From assembly GCA_004352715.1 (NCBI GenBank), contig SCFE01000028.1:906884-970883 (forward strand): DNA of 64,000 nucleotides. Direction: 5' to 3'. Position numbers and translations under genes: made by a program. Of the stretch, positions 22,502 through 32,357 are shown piece after piece; the first letter of the stretch is position 1; every line of letters begins with the position of its first letter. A model generated the notes under the pieces. It did not search any database. It saw only the letters and a list, made by a program, of their open reading frames with translations, and was not told where the DNA came from. Source of the DNA: Hofstenia miamia. Its lineage: Eukaryota; Xenacoelomorpha; Acoela.

Positions 22502-23500
22502 ATAGGATTTCTCTCTACGAAACGATAGGAATTGTTATTACTTCTAATTCCAAAATACAAAAATCAACTAAATTATAACACTAAAAACATTGTTTTTATA
22601 TCACACACTTAGTCTTCAGAAAGTTGTCGGTTATTAAATTTACTCATCACAAATATGTATGGAACCCTGCCTTTCGTATACCAATAATGGGGCATTTAAG
22701 ATTTGAAATCCAATCTACTATCCAATTTCAGTAAAACTCAAAATTTATATTTTAATCTCAAATTTTGTTTGAAAAATTAATATTTCTATCAAGGATTTTA
22801 AAACACTCCACTACTAGAATTTTTTTAATGTAATAATAACATTAATAGAGCATTAATAACATAATAAAAACACCTATTTATACTCCATAAATATATTATG
22901 ATTATAGTTGATGACAATTTTAGGATTTAGATTACTTCAAAGCTTACAAATTTGTTAAGAAATGAATTTGTTGGAGCTTTGGCAGGAAATTATCAATTTT
23001 CACTGATAATGAAAATCAGAAACGGATTTGCTTCTAGACAATTACAGATAAAAGAATCAATCTATTTCAAACATGGACATTACCCGAAAATTGAAGCCCA
23101 CGCCCAGCAGAGATCCAATTGTGTCCATTTAAATCATAGCTAGTTTAAGCCCATTTTATGATAGTTGACAATTTTTGCATTTTTTGTTTGCTAAACCAAA
23201 ATTGACTGTATTAGATTGTATTACTAGAAGAGCATTTGATACTATTGTAATATTTCAAAATTTGACATTGATTTTTCAACACATTGCTGTTAAGTTATGT
23301 AGGATTCTCTACTATTGAGTTGATTTGCATGAACTATTGCCTAAGTATATTTTTCCAATTCCTCAGTCCAAGCCCTACCCTGTACTCCCCAGTATACCGT
23401 ATATGCCCATTTTTGATCTCAAGACAGTGTTGAAGCATTTAAAATTTTCTATACGCATTTGAAAAAAACAAAAATATTATAAATTCATAGTTATTTATTG
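22223..23500 (-). repeat. ~1.3-kb direct repeat, copy 1 (partner 19597-20905)
   Basis: Leader plus gag start of the upstream D copy; see partner. Confidence 0.85.
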
Positions 23501-23504
23501 AAAG

Positions 23505-23625
23505 AATACTTATTGAATTTCGGATCAGTTTCGGATCGAAAATTAAAATTCTTTTAAAAATTGGTATCAGATCGGATCCAGATCATAAAGTTTCGGATCC
23601 GGATCCTAAAATGTTGGATCCAATT
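23505..23625. repeat. CGGATC-rich subrepeat cluster
   Basis: CGGATC or GGATCC occurs about eight times in 120 bases, partly as palindromes. The same cluster occurs at 32480-32580 with rearranged spacing, as part of the duplicated segment. Confidence 0.6.
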
Positions 23626-23965
23626 CCATCTCTGAAGAGTGTTATTGTTAAATAATTAGCTTCTTTGACGGAAAATAACTAAATTATTTTGATTTCAATT
23701 TGTATATAGGAGGTCTAATGGCTTTACTAATGGCGTATTTGACTGGGGCGCTACACTATCAAGCATTCAGCAAACATTTTGTTCATACAAATCTGATATT
23801 GTATTACTCACATAAGGCATTGATGCACTACTTTTTGACGGATCATGCAATAAATTTCAAGACAAATTTTAGCATTTTTATCTTCACATAGCTGTATTTT
23901 CTTATCATTACAGAATGTTTGAGCTAGCCAAATAGATGCATAATTTTCATCACAGGTAGGTTGTA

Positions 23966-25492
23966 ATGCAAAACAGCCATTCAGACAGAGCATTTCTCCT
24001 GAATGATGTTAGAGAAAAGAACGCCCATTTTCTTCAACACAAAAAATGCAATGAAGTGTTATTCACTAACATAAAAGAACTTGGAGTATGGATTTGGACA
24101 AATAAATGGCTAATTACGTCCTTGCTGATTGTATTATTAAACATTTCAATGTTTTTCTTGACCTGAAATTTACTCTAGAAACTCATTTCTTAATAATGAT
24201 TTGAATAAAAAACAATTCCATTTTCTGGACGTGAAATTTACTCTTGATGAATACACTGCAAAAAGAATTTTTGCGAATATATATATTGCTCAAGCGATCT
24301 ATGCTACTGCATTCCTCACACCCGCGAAAATTGGTTGACTGCTAAAGCACTGTGTCATTCAAATTTGAAGAATGGAATCTTGGCAATGAAGATATCTGAA
24401 TCAATAGTTAATGCTATTATTCATCATGGTCGAGTAAACATGTATTACAAATCATGGTTATTATCTCTCTGGTTAGGAGCATTTGTAAATTTCGAAGGTA
24501 AGTCATTTTGGATAAACAATGAAAGGTATAAACATGAAACTGTTCCAGTTAATCATTGTGTTATAAAAGATGGCAAGCATTTCATACGAAATAATTGTGG
24601 AGGTTTAAAACCACATTCTGTGTTTATTTGCAAATCAAAGAATGCTTCCTGTGAGACATCTGACTGTCCACTTATTGCTGCAAAGGGTTCTACAAAATAT
24701 TGTCAACTAAGTTATTTACACGAATATAATGTACCAATTCATTATTTTTATATTATCACTTATTTACCCAAGGTCTGTGTTGACAAATGCAAAAATTCTC
24801 AATTGCTATATTTAGAAAGCAGTGCTGAAATTGATTTTATCCTGAGTAATATTAGTGGAAATTTTTTCATAGGAGCAACAGACTATTCGGGAACTGGAAA
24901 TTGGAAGTGGATTGGGGATATGCCTGGAATCAATTTTGGAGAAGTTCCACAATTTCTTGACAGATATATTACAAGTGGTTACTACATATTTATCACAGAT
25001 TATTTAATTATTGAGAGTTCAGTTACAAGTGTTAAACACTTTTTGTGTCAATTTCAAAATAAATTCAGCAAAGATGGTATCATTGCAATATCATTTTTAT
25101 ACAGTAAAATGGGAGCACCAAAATGTCAACATCTTAGTTGTAGCAAAGATTTCCATAAATGCTACTGTTTCTTTGAGGGATTAAATCAAAACCTTGACAG
25201 TGACTCTTTTTCTCATTGGAATTTTCTAACTATATACGACGAGAAAGAATTGAAGCATGTCCAAAGTCTTTTGAAGGGGAATAAATCTGGATGGAGAATT
25301 GGAGCTAGTAATTTTATTGAAAACAGCATTTTTCTGTGGACAGATACAAGGGATATGGACATTCCGCTTTTACCTGATAAAGACAAGTACAATTGCCTCG
25401 CAATTTCAAGAAGAGGTTTTCAGAAGTTACCTTGTGAAGAAGCAGTAAAATGGGTTTGCACTCTGATATATAGTGAATTGGACAGAAGTTAA
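23966..25492 (+). pseudogene. C-type-lectin-domain membrane protein, copy 1, broken near the N-terminus
   Basis: The start MQNSHSDRAFLLNDV at 23966 leads to a hydrophobic segment (WLITSLLIVLLNISMFF, residues about 47-63) with no signal peptide, so a type II membrane protein is likely. It stops at 24166, and stops and frameshifts follow to about 24335. From there the frame is open to 25492. The open part holds three C-type-lectin-like units. The first has WLTAKALCHSN, SLWLGAFVNFEGKSFWIN and SVFICK. The second has CVDKCKNSQLLYLES, FFIGATDYSGTGNWKWIG and HFLCQF. The third has CYCFFEG, GWRIGASNF, FLWTDTRD and KWVCTL. The Ca2+/sugar motifs EPN or QPD and WND are not seen, so classical sugar binding is unlikely. 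No intron is evident. It is not a known family member I can name. Confidence 0.72.
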
Positions 25493-25600
25493 CAATTTTG
25501 CTAATTTTTAATTAATGGTTATTAAAATAGATATTCTTCATTAAAATTTCACATTGATTCAAAGGAGTTGTCGTAGCATAAAAACTTTTCGTTTCACTTA

Positions 25601-25738
25601 AGGCCTGTCTTAACTACATGATTTAATCAGCCTTACTTTGTCAGGAAATTTTGGAATGTAAATTTGCTTCGTCTTAACTACACGATTTATTGCCTCGAAT
25701 TAATCAGGTGGATTAAATCGTGTAGTTAAGACAGGCCT
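25601..25738. mobile_element. 138-bp MITE, Harbinger-type
   Basis: Ends are inverted repeats of about 28 bases starting AGGCCTGTCTTAACTACA, flanked by TTA on both sides (25598-25600 and 25739-25741). TTA/TWA duplications are typical of PIF/Harbinger. An internal extra copy of CTTAACTACACGATTTA lies at 25673-25689. The copy in the partner segment (34510 onward) has lost its right half. Confidence 0.7.
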
Positions 25739-26420
25739 TTATAAATTATTTCATTCCTATCTCTCTTCTAACAATAAGCTTCTCAAAATTCGAAATCAAA
25801 TAACTTTGTGTGAAAAACTTTTATATTATCAATCTTCAAATTCTAATAGTGTAATGCACTCTAATAACATCGTCTCTTAACAATTATGTAGTGATTTATA
25901 TATTTAATTGTTATTTTTCTTCTTTGAAGATTAATGGAATATCCACTCTACTTACAATCTAGGATTGAAATGGTCGAAATGTTTTATCAGAAACAGGTCA
26001 GTGCCTCCATGACTTTGAGAAAATTGCAAGGTTGATATAACTTACATATAGTCCATTTTCTTATTCGAATTTTCTCACTTGATACAGAAACTTACATCAA
26101 CTATTATTTTAATGATTTACAAAAGTCTGTGAGCTCATCACTTAATCATAAAAGACAGATAAAGAACCCTGCCAAAATGAATTTCAATTTTTCTGCTGAT
26201 ATAGAGATACTGGAATATCAAAAGCACGCTTGTATGAAATCTTCTGAAATATAAGATTATCACAGGTTTTTACAGAATGATTCTCAGGATAGAATAATCA
26301 AGAAACCAGAGATTAAAATAATACATATAAATAAATGCATATTCCTATCCCACGCAACAATCAGGAGAATTACAAATTCAGTAAATACATGCGTTTTAAG
26401 CATTTTTTAAAAGCAGACAG

Positions 26421-27454
26421 TTTTGATATAATGATGGCTAATGTTTTTTGTTAATATACATGGGCATATCACAATTGTTTGTTAATATTACCTCGTTATA
26501 ACACATTACACTTGTTTTTTGCATGATTTCGGATGATTGCACGTACAATATAATTTGCGAAAACTTACAAAACCGCATTTCACATTTGTCAAAATTCCTT
26601 TACACATTTATAATATCACTTTTTTGGAATATTTTTTATAACTTCGAAAAGGTTACACATACAATGTTTATCTCGTTTTCGTGAATTTTTTCAATTAGTT
26701 TTCACTTTGTTTTCAAAAACACACTATTTCATTTACGTAAACATCATTTTTTGTTTCTAAGCAAACAAACATTTTTAACACATTTTCGATAATTCGTATG
26801 GAAGATATTAAATGTAGAAATTAAACAAAAAGAGATCGCAATCCACTCTAATAAAAGCGCATAGAATTTTATAGGTAATAGTAAAAATGTAATGACTAGT
26901 GTACGTGTTAATAAACAAAACTAATTTTAAACTATTTTGATAATTCGTATGGAAAATATTAAATGTGGAGATTAAACAAAAAGAGATTTGATAAAAATAA
27001 AACGTTTAAAATTGTTAGATATTAGTAAAAAACGCATTGTCTAGTTTACATGTTAAAAACAAATTTCATCAATTTCCAAAATATAAAACCAGATATTTAA
27101 GTGAGCGTTGTAAAGCCCACATTTTAAAAACAAGGCAAAACACATGTATATTATACACGTTCTACTTATAATGATGGTAAATTACACTATTAAATTTGTC
27201 TATTGTATTAGTTTATATTCGCCAATGTTGATGTGAGTTCATATATTGTCATCAACCACCGTCTTTATTTCCCATGCAATGATAATTTTCGACAAGGATT
27301 GTTCATCTGATGGGAGAGTGGGTAATCGCACAACACTCAAAATATATCTAAGCATTGTTATAAGAGTTATGCATTTACAAAATTAAATGGAGAATAATTA
27401 CGCCATGTGCTTATGCAAATAATAAGATTTTTTGTGGACACTCTCTTTTGACGA
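26421..27454. repeat. AT-rich spacer with ~147-bp tandem repeat
   Basis: No coding. 26791-26937 and 26938-27080 are diverged tandem copies, each opening with GATAATTCGTATGGAA and AAACAAAAAGAGAT. The AATTCGTATGGA motif recurs in the minisatellite at 29583-30320. Confidence 0.6.
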
Positions 27455-27456
27455 TA

Positions 27457-28758
27457 CAGTTCACGACATTGAAAATGGGACAGTGTGAAATTCTACTTGA
27501 GAACAAACATTGCATTAATTTAGACAGGTGCCTACATGTACACCGGTTTTTAATCTTACATCAACTTCTTTTGCATTTGATCTCTTGTCTCTGTAACCTA
27601 TTCATACGTTTCGTTGCTTCAGCAGTTTTTATTATGGGTAAACATGTGCCAGATGCAACCAGGAAAATTTTGATTTCGTTATCCATGCAAAACATGAGTT
27701 ACCGCGAAATCTCAGCCAGAACTGGAATCCCAAAAAGCACCGTGGGGCGAATTGTAACTACCTACAGAGAAACCGGGAGAAAAATCGCAAAGCCCAGACG
27801 AGGAAGAGCTATCAAAATTTCCGAAAAAGGCAGGAACTACCTGGGACGCCTTTCTAAAATTTGCCCCCATTTGACTGCTAGAAGGTTGAAAATGGACTGG
27901 ACATGGGGTCACCTGGTTTCACTTAGGACTGTTCAGAGATATTTACAGCGAATGCATCTTAATGGTCGCAAGGCAGCGAGGAAACCAATTTTATCGGACA
28001 CCCAAAGAAAAGTGCTCCTAAAATGGTATAAGGACCATTCAAAAAACTCTCCAGGAGATTGGAATAAAGTATGCTTCTCCGACGAAACTATCATTGATTT
28101 ATCTGCAAGGAAGGTACAGTATGTACGAAGACCACCTGGAAGCTTTTTACGGTACGATCCGAGATATTTAGCGAGGTATACCCCAAGAGGTGCGTCTTCA
28201 AAAATAATGATTTGGGGGTGTATTTGGTCTTCAGGGCACCGTGTCATGGTTCGCGTTAATGGTAACATGGAAAGTACCCAATATGGAGATATTCTAAGAG
28301 ATTATGTGGCACCCAACATGGAAGACGGATTTTTATTTCAACAGGATAATGCGCCATGCCACACTTCCAATCTATCCCTTGAAAACATGGAAAAACTGGG
28401 AATTGCCCTACTCCCCGATTGGCCCGCCCGCTCTCCTGACTTAAATATTATAGAAAACCTATGGAAACAGCTTAAAGACCGTATCCAGTACGCTACAGTT
28501 CAGAATTTGGACGAACTCTATGATCTGGTCGAATCACATTTTTACTCGATTCCAGACGAAAATATAAAAAAAACTGTATTCCTCTATCCCCGCAAGACTA
28601 CAAACTGTCATCAAAGCGAGGGGGTACCCCACAAAGTACTGAACTTTATTTATTTCATCATTTGACTGTTTCTTTTGCGTTATTCAATACAATATTTGGC
28701 ATTTGTTTACTCGTTTTCTAGTAAAATCGTACTGTCCCATTTTCAATGTCGTGAACTG
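27457..28758 (+). mobile_element. Tc1-like DD35E transposon, nearly intact
   Basis: Perfect 28-bp terminal inverted repeats (27457-27484 and 28731-28758), opening CAGTTCACGACATTG and closing GGGACAGT, flanked by TA on each side (27455-27456, 28759-28760). The 1302-bp length is typical of Tc1-like elements. It encodes a full-length transposase with one frameshift. Perfect repeats and open coding suggest recent activity. Confidence 0.92.
27634..28642 (+). pseudogene. Tc1-like transposase, one-base frameshift near the C-terminus
   Basis: I choose the start MGKHVPDATRK at 27634; upstream in-frame residues run into the terminal repeat. The paired helix-turn-helix DNA-binding region has MSYREISARTGIPKSTVGRI, followed by a basic linker with the AT-hook-like KPRRGR. 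The catalytic residues are present: CFSDET, FQQDNAPCH and ARSPDLNIIENLWK, with 35 residues between the second Asp and the Glu (DD35E). At 28566-28573 there is a run of eight A. With seven, the frame would end in a standard Tc1 C-terminus at TGA 28640-28642. As written, the frame runs on to 28665 with an atypical end. The extra A may be a sequencing error, in which case the gene is intact. Confidence 0.88.
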
Positions 28759-28760
28759 TA

Positions 28761-29582
28761 TATTAAATATCAAATTAACACAATATTATTGTAAGCCAGA
28801 GAAAATGATATTATCAAGTATAAAGGATAATACATCCTGTAATTGATTTAATTGCCTCTTATGGTTAACATTGGTGTAATTCCGCTTTCCGCCCTGAACA
28901 GAATACATTGATATTGGAGTTAACCTGCTTTACATTGTAAGAATTTTGGAGGAATAATGCACGCTTTAGTTTTCTGCTAACAGCCTCGCGAGTGCATAGA
29001 GAATACACGAGAATACTAAATAACATTTTAAAAATCAGAATCACATTAGTTGTATCACCTCATTTTTAAGTGAGTAATGAAAGGAGATTGTTTTATATGA
29101 TGGGAACAAGTCTTCTTCTTCTGATAGAAAAACAATAGAATAACCAAATCATCAGCAATGGAGAACTCTGTATAGCTGGTGAAACTAAATAAACCTTAAA
29201 CAAAATATAATTAATTTCAATTATACCATTTTATTGTATAAGATTTCAACACTCTCGGGAGACGTTTTTTGTATTCTTGTGGAGAATATATTGTTTTGCA
29301 TTATTGTAGAAGCTAAGCACACATTTAAACATTAATCAATTAAATAGATTATACCATTTGCAAGATAAAAATACATGAGTCAATGTGCGGATGATGTTTT
29401 TAATCAAAGAATTTTGGGCATCAAGAGACGGGTTTTTTCAGCGGAGCATGGAAGCTAAATTATATACAAATATTCATTCAATTAAAATATATTATACCAT
29501 TTTCAAGATAAATTACACATAGAGTGAGCACTGGTGTGAATAGATTTTCTTCTTGACATGCAGCACCAAATTATTCATATGC
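28761..29582. other. AT-rich spacer without recognised genes
   Basis: No open frame or motif. The phrase ATTATACCATTTT with flanking AATTAAAT recurs near 29220, 29350 and 29495, suggesting old dispersed repeats. Confidence 0.5.
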
Positions 29583-30320
29583 GGAATTGACTAAACAAAA
29601 ACATTAATTTGTAACATTGTTGACAAAAACATATGTGGAGAAATTTAACAAATTCGTATGGACACGGAGAATGGAGGAAACATTGTTTGTGGGATAATCA
29701 ATTATATGAGGAATTTATCATATGCGGAATTGTCTAAACAAAAACATTAATTTGTAACATTGTTGACAAAAACATATGTGGAGAAATTTAACAAATTCAT
29801 ATGGACATGGAGAATGGAGGAAACATTGTATGCGGGATAATCAATTATACAAGGAATTGTCTAAACAAAAACATTAATTTGTAACATTGTTGACAAAAAC
29901 ATATGTGGAGAAATTTAACAAATTCGTACAAACACGGAGAATGGAGGAAACATTGTATGCAGGATAATCAATTAATTATACAAGGAATTGTCTAAACAAA
30001 AACATTAATTTGTAACATTTTTGACAAAAACATATGTGGAGAAATTTCACAAATTCGTATGGACACAGAGAATGGAGGAAACATTGCATGTGGGATAATC
30101 AATTATATGAGGAATTGTCTAAACAAAAAACATTAATTTGTAACATTGTTGACAAAAACATACATATGGAAATTTAACAAACTCATATGGACACGGAGAA
30201 TGGAGGAAACTTTTGTACGTGGGACAATCAAATGGATAATTGTCTAAAAAAAAATTATTTTGTAATAATACCAATAAAAGACATACATATGAAAATTTAA
30301 CAAATTCGCATTGAACACAG
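29583..30320. repeat. Minisatellite, 5-6 copies of a ~130-bp unit
   Basis: Units open with GGAATTGTCTAAACAAAAAC at 29583 (GACT variant), 29726, 29853, 29984 and 30111, and in decayed form at 30234, giving steps of 143, 127, 131, 127 and 123 bases. Each contains AACATATGTGGAGAAATTT and GGAGAATGGAGGAAAC. No coding frame runs through. Confidence 0.92.
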
Positions 30321-30654
30321 TGGAGAGAGCAATTAAATAAACAGGATAAACCATCAACAACATCAGAGGTAAAACATTGGAAATATCTAATGTAAAACTT
30401 AATATTTAATTTTTTTAAAAAAAAATTACCATATACAAAGACTTCACGCAGTTACAACATGGGAGGGAGAATGAATGGGAATTACTAGGTATTAGAATCT
30501 AAAACACAAATTATTAACACATACAATATATTTTTTTTCATATACCTAGGCGTAGAGGTTTTCTCCATCATCAATTAGTGTAGAACTGGTAGATTGTGAA
30601 TTAATCTTTTCAATATCTAAACAAGAGCTTAACATTATAAACACGTAAATTGTT
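30321..30654. other. AT-rich, no recognised gene
   Basis: Holds a possible short minus-strand frame (about 30634-30550, 29 residues, MLSSCLDIEKIN onward) just past the polymerase remnant. Its reality is unknown. Confidence 0.4.
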
Positions 30655-31615
30655 ATTACCCTTATGTCCATATGGCAGTGTTTCTATGGAATTTAAAAGA
30701 TAGCATTTATTGTCATAGCATGATAATGCTATATGGTTTGAAGTCTCCACACTAATTGAATGGCCATGTGATCGGATCCCAGTCATCAGTCTTCAGGTGA
30801 TACCATCTTCCAGAAGAATATTCTTGAACAAATCAAAATTCATTGTCTGCTTTACTGACTGGGTTACACCTTTTGCACTAGCCATCTCCAACACTTCATG
30901 ACTGTCATTCGTATATTCAATAGAGTACAGTTTCAGTTTTAGTGTCACAAGCTGTGATAAAACCCCTCTGCCCAACTCATCCTTTATCTTCAAATATACT
31001 TTTTTTATTCACATCACTATATAACAGTGAATTCTTTGGATAGTTGGAAAAATCAAAGTAATGTGAGATGGAGGCTAATTCAGTGTACACATTCTCTGAT
31101 TTAATCTTATACATTAGAGAATCAGTGTCAGAATACAATAATGTAATTTGGTTCTTAAATGCAGGTTTCATGATCTCATAGTGAAATCTAAACATTATTG
31201 ACTTGGACAAGTCAAGTATTGCAATCCCTATGTAATTTGCTTTGTCCCATAACATATCTTTCTGGCTCATCATGACTTGCACTAAATCCTCATTGACAAT
31301 ATTGTATGACTTAAACTCTGGTTTCTTTATTAATTTCTCTGCCGACTCTAAATCATATGCAAACTTTATATTTATTCTCTTTTTCAAATTCTCCATAAAT
31401 TTCCCAAACACTGCATTCGACATTAACTTATAAAACCCTTTTTCAAAATTGTTTCATGCAGCCTTCCTCTTCTCCGTGTTGAGATCAAAAATGGTGCCTG
31501 CTTAAACTCAAGGGCTTTGTGAAATTTTGTAATTTTTAATCCACATTCAATATAAAACTTTAATACCTCGTAGTGGACAATGTAATTCTCCTTCTTATAA
31601 AACATTTGCACCAGT
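30655..31615 (-). pseudogene. polB: Protein-primed family B DNA polymerase, C-terminal fragment (Polinton/adintovirus type)
   Basis: Replicative DNA polymerase of Polinton/Maverick-type elements and related viruses. Minus-strand pieces in order: 31611-31423 has NYIVHYEVLKFYIECGL and HKALEFKQAPF. 31423-30977 has LMSNAVFGKFMENL (the SNAxFGK palm motif) and LLYSDTDSLMYKI (the YxDTDS catalytic motif, intact), then YFDFSNYPKNS. 30993-30793 has IKDELGRGV, LKLKLYSIEY and AKGV. About 30770-30660 has RSHGHSISVE, LSCYDNKCYLL and LPYGHK, the usual end of this family. The N-terminal exonuclease and terminal-protein parts are absent. A frameshift and stop near 31450 and another near 31000 break it. It abuts a lectin-flank module at 31618. 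No capsid or integrase genes are seen nearby. Confidence 0.8.
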
Positions 31616-31617
31616 TT

Positions 31618-31690
31618 GGGTATTTTGATTTCAATTTGAATAATAGGAGGTCTAATGGCTTTTCTAATGGCGTGTTTGGTCGTGTAGCAT
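31618..31690 (+). repeat. ~70-bp module shared with both lectin-gene upstream regions
   Basis: TTTTGATTTCAATTTG, AGGAGGTCTAATGGC and TCTAATGGCGTGTTTG match 23688-23750 and 32647-32700. This copy adjoins the polymerase fragment. Confidence 0.75.
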
Positions 31691-32357
31691 AGTGCTACAA
31701 CAACTTTTTATATTTTTATATTCCAAAGTTTCAATAAAATTCTAACGAATTTGAAAGAAACATGTTATAAATAACCTTCCAAAAAACATGTAGGTACTTT
31801 TGCCTAAGATTTGGGAAAGACCATTGAAAAATATTAAAACCTCCTTATGGGTGCTTTCTTAAAATTACAGTTCCATCATTGCATGTCATTGCACAAGCTA
31901 AGAAAAAATTTCACTTTTAAATAATCTTTCTTGTTTTTCGGCTCTAATCTGCTCATCACATGTATATTTTTTTAAATATTTTTTGAACGTAATTTTAGTT
32001 TTTCAAACCATGAAGTGTATTGAAATTGTCAGCAAATCAAGAGGATTTCTAAACAGTGTTTGAAACATCAATTGCTTTAAATATGCCAAGCCTCTACACA
32101 ATTCAACTCATTTCTTCATATTTTTTTTACCAATTTTTAATACTATCTATTAGTGGTTCGTAAATTGCGATTATCAGCACATGTTTTACTTGAAAATCAA
32201 ATTTTGAACAGAGATATAGAATTTTTCCCTACCGCACCCTAGGCAATTTGGCTTATGCTACGCAACTGAAAAAATGTGTAGTTCTATTAGTGAGTATTGA
32301 TCGTATATCGCAATGGCCTCTTCTATCTACTTTTGTTGTTTATTGATTACATTAATA
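31691..32357. other. AT-rich, no recognised gene
   Basis: No open frames of note. A small hairpin GTAGCATAGTGCTAC lies at about 31685. Confidence 0.5.

Larger units (their letters stand above)
19552..23640 (-). mobile_element. LTR-type element D, two truncated head-to-tail copies
   Basis: On the minus strand, copy 1 runs 23640 to 20940: a noncoding leader (about 23500-22500), gag-like frames, then an RT that stops in its N-terminal half. An AT-rich junction (20880-20940) follows, then copy 2: the same leader (about 20905-19900) and the first ~100 codons of the gag-like frame, ending near 19552. The ~1.3-kb direct repeat is about 95% identical by eye and includes coding sequence, so it is not a standard LTR. 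The leader's far end (23383-23640) also occurs at 32358-32600. Confidence 0.65.
23383..26420. repeat. Segmental duplication copy 1 (partner 32358-35271)
   Basis: About 3 kb, highly similar to 32358-35271, starting at TACTCCCCAGTATACCG and ending at AAAAGCAGACAG. It contains the edge of element D, the lectin gene copy 1, a Harbinger-type MITE and AT-rich flank. The similarity is high enough for a fairly recent duplication. Confidence 0.85.

Noticed and set aside
24700-24775. Possible short intron in lectin copy 1 (GT...AG, 71 bases) where copy 2 has a deletion
   Set aside because: Removing it shifts the reading frame, whereas leaving it in keeps the frame open; a deletion in copy 2 is simpler.
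29583-30320. Regular repeats that could suggest a CRISPR array
   Set aside because: Unit ~130 bp with variation spread through the whole unit and no short identical repeat with unique spacers; the genome is eukaryotic.
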